Source: Porticoccus sp. (GTDB taxonomy: Bacteria > Pseudomonadota > Gammaproteobacteria > Pseudomonadales > Porticoccaceae). From it: a stretch of 64,000 nt of DNA. A program made the position numbers and the translations under genes. Where the stretch lies: contig JALRJN010000045.1 of assembly GCA_023261185.1 (NCBI GenBank), forward strand, positions 17,955 to 81,954, read 5' to 3'. The notes below the pieces were generated by a model. It was given only the letters and a program-made list of their open reading frames with translations. It did not search any database and had not been told where the DNA came from. Of this stretch, positions 58,566 to 64,000 are shown piece after piece (within the stretch, counting starts at the first letter, position 1; the number at the start of each line of letters is the position of its first letter).

Positions 58566-59927
58566 TTAGGTTTTCTTAACCGGACGCTGCCAGCCTGTAA
58601 TGTTTTTCTGCAAAGCTCGGGTCAAGCCCAGCTCTCCGTCGGGAATATCTTTCGTAATGGTCGATCCGGCTCCCACGGTTGCCATATTGCCAACCCGTAC
58701 GGGTGCAACCAGAGAGGTATTTGAACCGATAAAAGCCTGATCGCCAATTTCGGTACGGTGTTTGTTGACGCCATCATAGTTGCAGGTGATGGTTCCGGCG
58801 CCCACATTGACGCTCTCTCCAAGCTCCGCATCGCCGACGTAACTCAGGTGGTTTATCTTGCTGCCTTTCCCCACACGGGTTTTCTTGGTTTCAACAAAAT
58901 TGCCGATTTTGGCACCGTCTTCTAGGATCGTTCCGGGACGCAACCTGGCAAAGGGACCCACCACTGAGCCAGTGGCAACCTCAGCACCCTCAAGAATACT
59001 GTTGGCTTTAATCTCCACATGATCGGCGATGATACTGTTGCTTATGTGGCAGTTCGGCCCAATGGTGACGTGACTTCCGAGAACAACCTGCCCTTCAAAT
59101 ATGGTGTTTATATCAATGGATGTGTCCGTACCACAGACTAGCTCACCCCGCACATCAAAGCGAGTTGGATCCGCCAGGGTGACACCCTCTTTCATCAGGC
59201 GTTCTGCTTGCTGTCGCTGATAAAAGCGCTCTAGGGATGCCAATTGCTGACGATCATTGACTCCCAGGACTTCCTCAATAAGTGTCGGCTGCTGGGTATT
59301 GATGGAAATACTCTTTTCTACGGCCAGAGAAATAATATCGGTGAGATAGTATTCACCCTGTGCATTGTTGTTACCGATCTGTGGCAGCAACAATTTTAAT
59401 TGGCGGGCTGGCAAAGCAAGTACGCCTGTATTTACCTCGCAGACTAAGCGCTGTTCGTCCGATGCATCCTTTTCTTCAACAATGGCTGCCACTTTACCCT
59501 GATCGTCGCGGAGTATTCGGCCGTATCCGGTGGGATCATTCAGTATGACCGTCAGCAGGGAGATACTATCTTTGGCTGTTGCAATCATCGATGACAGCGT
59601 GTCATGGCTGATAAGGGGTACGTCGCCGTACAAAATTAGGGCTGTACTCTCATCGCGCAGATTTGGAACTGCCTGCATCACGGCGTGAGCTGTGCCAAGC
59701 TGTTGCATCTGCTCGACAAAGGTAACAGCTCCTTGACCAACGCTGTTTTTAACCTCGTCAGCCCCATGGCCAGTCACTACTGTAATCTTGCTATCTGGCA
59801 AAGCAGAAGCGGTATCCAATACATGTTGCAAGAGCGTCTTGCCAGCCAGAGGGTGAAGCACTTTGGGCAGGGCAGACTTCATACGCGTGCCCTTGCCCGC
59901 TGCTAAAACTATTATGTCCGTGGCCAT
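58566..59927 (-). CDS. glmU: Bifunctional GlcNAc-1-P uridyltransferase/GlcN-1-P acetyltransferase
   Basis: This enzyme makes UDP-N-acetylglucosamine. It has 453 residues: an N-terminal pyrophosphorylase with [30 protein letters not shown] and EVNTGVLAL, and a C-terminal left-handed beta-helix with repeats such as [47 protein letters not shown]. The acetyltransferase His and Lys region is [30 protein letters not shown]. It lies between the ATP synthase terminator and glmS. Confidence 0.98.
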   Translation of the reverse strand: MATDIIVLAAGKGTRMKSALPKVLHPLAGKTLLQHVLDTASALPDSKITVVTGHGADEVKNSVGQGAVTFVEQMQQLGTAHAVMQAVPNLRDESTALILYGDVPLISHDTLSSMIATAKDSISLLTVILNDPTGYGRILRDDQGKVAAIVEEKDASDEQRLVCEVNTGVLALPARQLKLLLPQIGNNNAQGEYYLTDIISLAVEKSISINTQQPTLIEEVLGVNDRQQLASLERFYQRQQAERLMKEGVTLADPTRFDVRGELVCGTDTSIDINTIFEGQVVLGSHVTIGPNCHISNSIIADHVEIKANSILEGAEVATGSVVGPFARLRPGTILEDGAKIGNFVETKKTRVGKGSKINHLSYVGDAELGESVNVGAGTITCNYDGVNKHRTEIGDQAFIGSNTSLVAPVRVGNMATVGAGSTITKDIPDGELGLTRALQKNITGWQRPVKKT

Positions 59928-60028
59928 CGCACCCCCTTTTGAATGCAGGTATTTAATCAGGAAGTGGGGCTCTTTGCCATGTCAGTCCCGGCAAATGGCA
60001 GCTCTGTGGATAGTTTTTGAGCAAAAAA

Positions 60029-60050
60029 AAGGTGGCATATGCCACCTTTT
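60029..60050. terminator. Bidirectional terminator after atpC
   Basis: GGTGGCATATGCCACC (60031-60046) is a perfect palindrome flanked by eight A and six T, giving a U tract on both strands. It lies 22 bp past the atpC stop and ends the atp operon before glmU. The remainder of 59928-60071 shows no gene. Confidence 0.88.
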
Positions 60051-60071
60051 TTCAAGCGTGTTTCGGGTGTG

Positions 60072-60503
60072 TTATTTCTTGCCACCCATTTTCTTACGCA
60101 GTTGCTCGATCGTGCGCAGCTGCGCTGCTGCTGCTGCAAGTTGAGAGGCAGCGCGTGAATAATCGAACTCTCCAGTTTGGTTGGTGAGATCGCTTTCTGC
60201 CTGTTTCTTCGCTTCAAGGGCTGCAGCTTCGTCCAGATCATCTGCACGCAGCGCTGAATCCGCAAGAATGGAGATCCTGTTGGGTTGCACTTCCAGGAAG
60301 CCACCGGAGAGATAATAAATCTCTTCTTCGCCATCCTGTTTGATGATGCGAACCGGCCCAGGCTTCAGATCTGTCAGCAACGCCGCGTGGCCAAAGGTAA
60401 TACCCAGTTCACCCTGAGAACCCGAGGCAACAAGCATTTCAACAAGACCTGAAAACAGGGATTGTTCTGCGCTTACAATATCGCAGTGTACAGTCATAGC
60501 CAT
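60072..60503 (-). CDS. atpC: ATP synthase epsilon subunit
   Basis: The 143-residue central-stalk subunit inhibits F1 rotation. The N-terminal beta sandwich has [45 protein letters not shown]. The C-terminal helices begin after [19 protein letters not shown] and end in [11 protein letters not shown]. It may start at MAMTVHC or the second Met (60497). It is last in the atp operon, 24 bp after atpD. Confidence 0.97.
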   Translation of the reverse strand: MAMTVHCDIVSAEQSLFSGLVEMLVASGSQGELGITFGHAALLTDLKPGPVRIIKQDGEEEIYYLSGGFLEVQPNRISILADSALRADDLDEAAALEAKKQAESDLTNQTGEFDYSRAASQLAAAAAQLRTIEQLRKKMGGKK

Positions 60504-60527
60504 ATCTTAACGCCTATATTATCGCGT

Positions 60528-61940
<1,413 letters not shown>

Positions 61941-61966
61941 TTAAACTTAATCTTTAAAATCTTTCG

Positions 61967-62827
61967 TTAAACTGCTGCCGCACCGCTGACAATTTCTGAC
62001 AGCTCTTGGGTAATCGCAGCTTGACGTGCCTTGTTGTAAAGCAGTTGCAACTCGTTGATCAGATCGCCAGCATTTTCGGTGGCGTTTTTCATTGCGATCA
62101 TCCGAGCGGCCTGTTCACAAGCCTTGTTTTCAACGACTCCCTGGTAGACTTGTGATTCGATATAGCGAACCAGAAGACCATCCAGCAACTCCTTGGCATC
62201 GGGCTCATAGATATAGTCCCAGTGATGCTTCAGTTTGTCGTCTTCGATAGGTAAAAGTGGCAGTAACTGCAATACTGTCGGCTTCTGCGTCATGGTGTTT
62301 ACAAATTCGTTGGAAACCACATAAAGCTTGTCGATTTTTCCGCCTTCGTAGGCGTCCAGCATAACCTTCACACCACCAATCAGGTCCTGAGTAGATGGCT
62401 CATCACCCAGATCACGCACTGTCGCGACGATATTACCACCCAGACTTCCAAAGAATGACGCAGCCTTATTTCCAAGCACACACAGATCGATTTCTACACC
62501 CTGCTCCGACCAGCTCTTCATGGAGCGGATAACTTCCTTGAACAGGTTTGTGTTCAAGCCGCCGCACAATCCACGGTCAGTAGACACCACAATATAACCA
62601 ACGCGTTTTATTTCACGCTGCTCGAGGTATTCGTGCTTGTATTCGGAGTCGGCATTGGCGATATGGCCAACAACTGAGCGAATACGGTCGGCGTAGGGCT
62701 TGCTGACTTCACGGCGTTCCTGAGCGCGCCGCATTTTACTGGCGGCAACCATCTCCATCGCACTCGTAATCTTCTGAGTGCTCTGAATACTGTTGATTTT
62801 CGTTCTGACTTCTTTACCGACTGCCAT
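61967..62827 (-). CDS. atpG: ATP synthase gamma subunit
   Basis: The 286-residue rotor shaft of F1. The N-terminal [32 protein letters not shown] helix and C-terminal [22 protein letters not shown] segment ([23 protein letters not shown]) form the coiled coil. The middle has [16 protein letters not shown]. Order atpA-atpG-atpD-atpC is standard. Confidence 0.98.
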   Translation of the reverse strand: MAVGKEVRTKINSIQSTQKITSAMEMVAASKMRRAQERREVSKPYADRIRSVVGHIANADSEYKHEYLEQREIKRVGYIVVSTDRGLCGGLNTNLFKEVIRSMKSWSEQGVEIDLCVLGNKAASFFGSLGGNIVATVRDLGDEPSTQDLIGGVKVMLDAYEGGKIDKLYVVSNEFVNTMTQKPTVLQLLPLLPIEDDKLKHHWDYIYEPDAKELLDGLLVRYIESQVYQGVVENKACEQAARMIAMKNATENAGDLINELQLLYNKARQAAITQELSEIVSGAAAV

Positions 62828-62845
62828 AATTTAAGCCTTTCAGTC

Positions 62846-62867
62846 GGGGACAGCTTCCGCTGTCCCC
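62846..62867 (-). other. GNRA-type hairpin between atpA and atpG
   Basis: On the minus strand a 9-bp perfect stem GGGGACAGC/GCTGTCCCC encloses the tetraloop GGAA, a GNRA type. There is no U tract, so it is not a terminator. It lies in the 48-bp gap between atpA and atpG and could set mRNA stability or expression ratio, since F1 needs three alpha per gamma. Confidence 0.6.
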
Positions 62868-62875
62868 ATTAGAAA

Positions 62876-64000
62876 TTACCAGGTTTGGGTGCTCACAAAT
62901 TTTTCGAGCGCCGCCTTGTAACTGGCATCAATATCGTCGTTCCAGTCACCAGTCTCGTTAACCTTGCTCAGCAGATCACCATGCTCCGCTTTCATGTAAG
63001 AAAGCAGCGCCTGTTCGAAATCACCGATTTTGTTAACTTCAACTTCCTTCAGGTAGCCTTTGTCTGCTGCATATACCATCAGCGCCATCTCGGCCACACT
63101 CTGAGGTGAATACTGCTTCTGTTTCATCAGCTCGGTTACGCGCTCACCGTGGTCCAGCTGGGCTTTGGTGGCCTCATCAAGATCAGAGGCAAACTGGGAA
63201 AATGCCGCCAGTTCACGGTACTGTGCGAGTGCGGTACGAATACCACCAGACAGTTTCTTCATGATCTTGGTCTGAGCCGCACCACCTACCCGAGATACAG
63301 AGATACCTGCGTTCATGGCAGGGCGGATGCCCGCGTTAAACATATCTGCCTCGAGGAAGATCTGACCATCGGTAATAGAAATTACGTTAGTCGGTACGAA
63401 GGCAGAAACGTCACCAGCCTGGGTTTCAATAACCGGCAGTGCCGTCAGCGAACCAGTTTGACCTTTAACTTCGCCGTTGGTGAATTTTTCTACGTAGTCG
63501 GCATTTACACGGGCTGCGCGTTCCAGCAAACGGGAGTGCAAATAGAAAACATCTCCCGGGTATGCTTCACGGCCCGGAGGGCGACGCAGCAACAGGGAGA
63601 TCTGACGATAGGCCCAAGCCTGCTTGGTCAGATCATCATAAATGATCAATGCGTCCTGACCGCGATCGCGGTAGTACTCACCCATGGAGCAGCCAGCAAA
63701 TGGTGCCAGAAACTGCATCGCTGCAGGATCGGATGCTGTCGCGGCAACCACAATGGTGTGCTCCATGGCGCCGTGCTCTTCCAACTTGCGCACAACTGCA
63801 GCAATAGAAGCGGCTTTCTGGCCAATAGCCACATAGATACACTTGATACCAGAATCTTTCTGGTTAATGATCGCATCAACAGCAATCGCTGTTTTACCAA
63901 TCTGGCGGTCACCAATGATCAGCTCGCGCTGGCCACGGCCGATGGGTACCATCGCGTCTACCGCTTTCAAACCAATTTGAACAGGCTGGTCAACCGATTG
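62876..64000 (-). CDS. atpA: ATP synthase alpha subunit (partial, 5' end outside window)
   Basis: The C-terminal 374 codons of the F1 alpha subunit are present, to the stop at 62876-62878. Walker [10 protein letters not shown], the [21 protein letters not shown] segment, [45 protein letters not shown], arginine finger region [15 protein letters not shown] and the C-terminal helical domain are intact. The frame is open at the right edge, so the N-terminal part (about 140 residues in a normal alpha subunit) is missing. Confidence 0.98.
   Translation of the reverse strand, partial: QSVDQPVQIGLKAVDAMVPIGRGQRELIIGDRQIGKTAIAVDAIINQKDSGIKCIYVAIGQKAASIAAVVRKLEEHGAMEHTIVVAATASDPAAMQFLAPFAGCSMGEYYRDRGQDALIIYDDLTKQAWAYRQISLLLRRPPGREAYPGDVFYLHSRLLERAARVNADYVEKFTNGEVKGQTGSLTALPVIETQAGDVSAFVPTNVISITDGQIFLEADMFNAGIRPAMNAGISVSRVGGAAQTKIMKKLSGGIRTALAQYRELAAFSQFASDLDEATKAQLDHGERVTELMKQKQYSPQSVAEMALMVYAADKGYLKEVEVNKIGDFEQALLSYMKAEHGDLLSKVNETGDWNDDIDASYKAALEKFVSTQTW

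Overview
The window looks like a chromosomal segment of a free-living, aerobic, probably marine gammaproteobacterium related to the Pseudomonas/Cellvibrionales group. The evidence is gene order. dprA-tsaC-hemF-aroE, def-fmt-rsmB-trkA, the ctaCDGE-SURF1-ctaAB-sco cytochrome oxidase block and glmS-glmU-atpCDGA are all arranged much as they are near the origin of replication in pseudomonads. Base composition is even (slightly above 50% GC by eye), coding density is high, and I saw no insertion sequence, prophage, tRNA, rRNA or CRISPR array. Family assignments rest on reading the proteins, not on a database search.

Region 1 (1-6.1 kb) is a sulfide module. A type I sulfide:quinone oxidoreductase (partial) and an ArsR-family repressor with the two cysteines expected of the SqrR/BigR persulfide sensors are divergent from an RND/MMPL exporter, a LolA-like periplasmic protein and an uncharacterised outer-membrane barrel. 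A double inverted-repeat operator lies between the two arms. Region 2 (6.1-12.8 kb) has pdxH, then a TonB-dependent receptor broken by a frameshift, a stand-alone ABC-type binding protein and a hybrid histidine kinase. Region 3 (12.7-21.6 kb) has serine biosynthesis (serA, a Methanosarcina-type serC), dsbA, cytochrome c4, engB, a 415-bp engB-polA gap holding two tandem small-RNA-like units, polA, and a homoserine-kinase-like protein that has lost its catalytic residues.

Region 4 (21.6-24.7 kb) is a zinc uptake locus: znuA divergent from zur-znuC-znuB, with two Zur-box-like palindromes in between. Region 5 (24.7-33.5 kb) is the aa3-type cytochrome c oxidase operon with its heme A and copper assembly genes, including a second Sco-like CxxxC protein. 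Region 6 (33.6-42.2 kb) has a MATE transporter, an unknown protein, a zinc-ribbon protein, a gamma carbonic anhydrase, a rhodanese, aroE, hemF, tsaC, purE, dprA and a LysM protein. Region 7 (42.3-50.8 kb) has def-fmt-rsmB, trkA-trkH, a TPR protein and a rimB-like/rimK/deacylase-like triad.

Region 8 (50.8-56.7 kb) has a TRAP binding lipoprotein, uvrD, hexR with its own operator-like palindrome, and a TauE/SafE exporter plus an ETHE1-type persulfide dioxygenase. These last two supply the steps expected downstream of the sulfide:quinone oxidoreductase at the left edge: sulfide to persulfide to sulfite, then sulfite export. Region 9 (56.7-64 kb) has glmS, glmU and the distal ATP synthase genes; atpA runs off the right end.

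The most novel items are the tandem sRNA-like repeat with matching promoter-like elements (17.4-17.7 kb), the sulfide-regulated RND/LolA-like/barrel export module of unknown cargo (1.1-6.1 kb) and the pseudo-homoserine kinase (20.6-21.6 kb).
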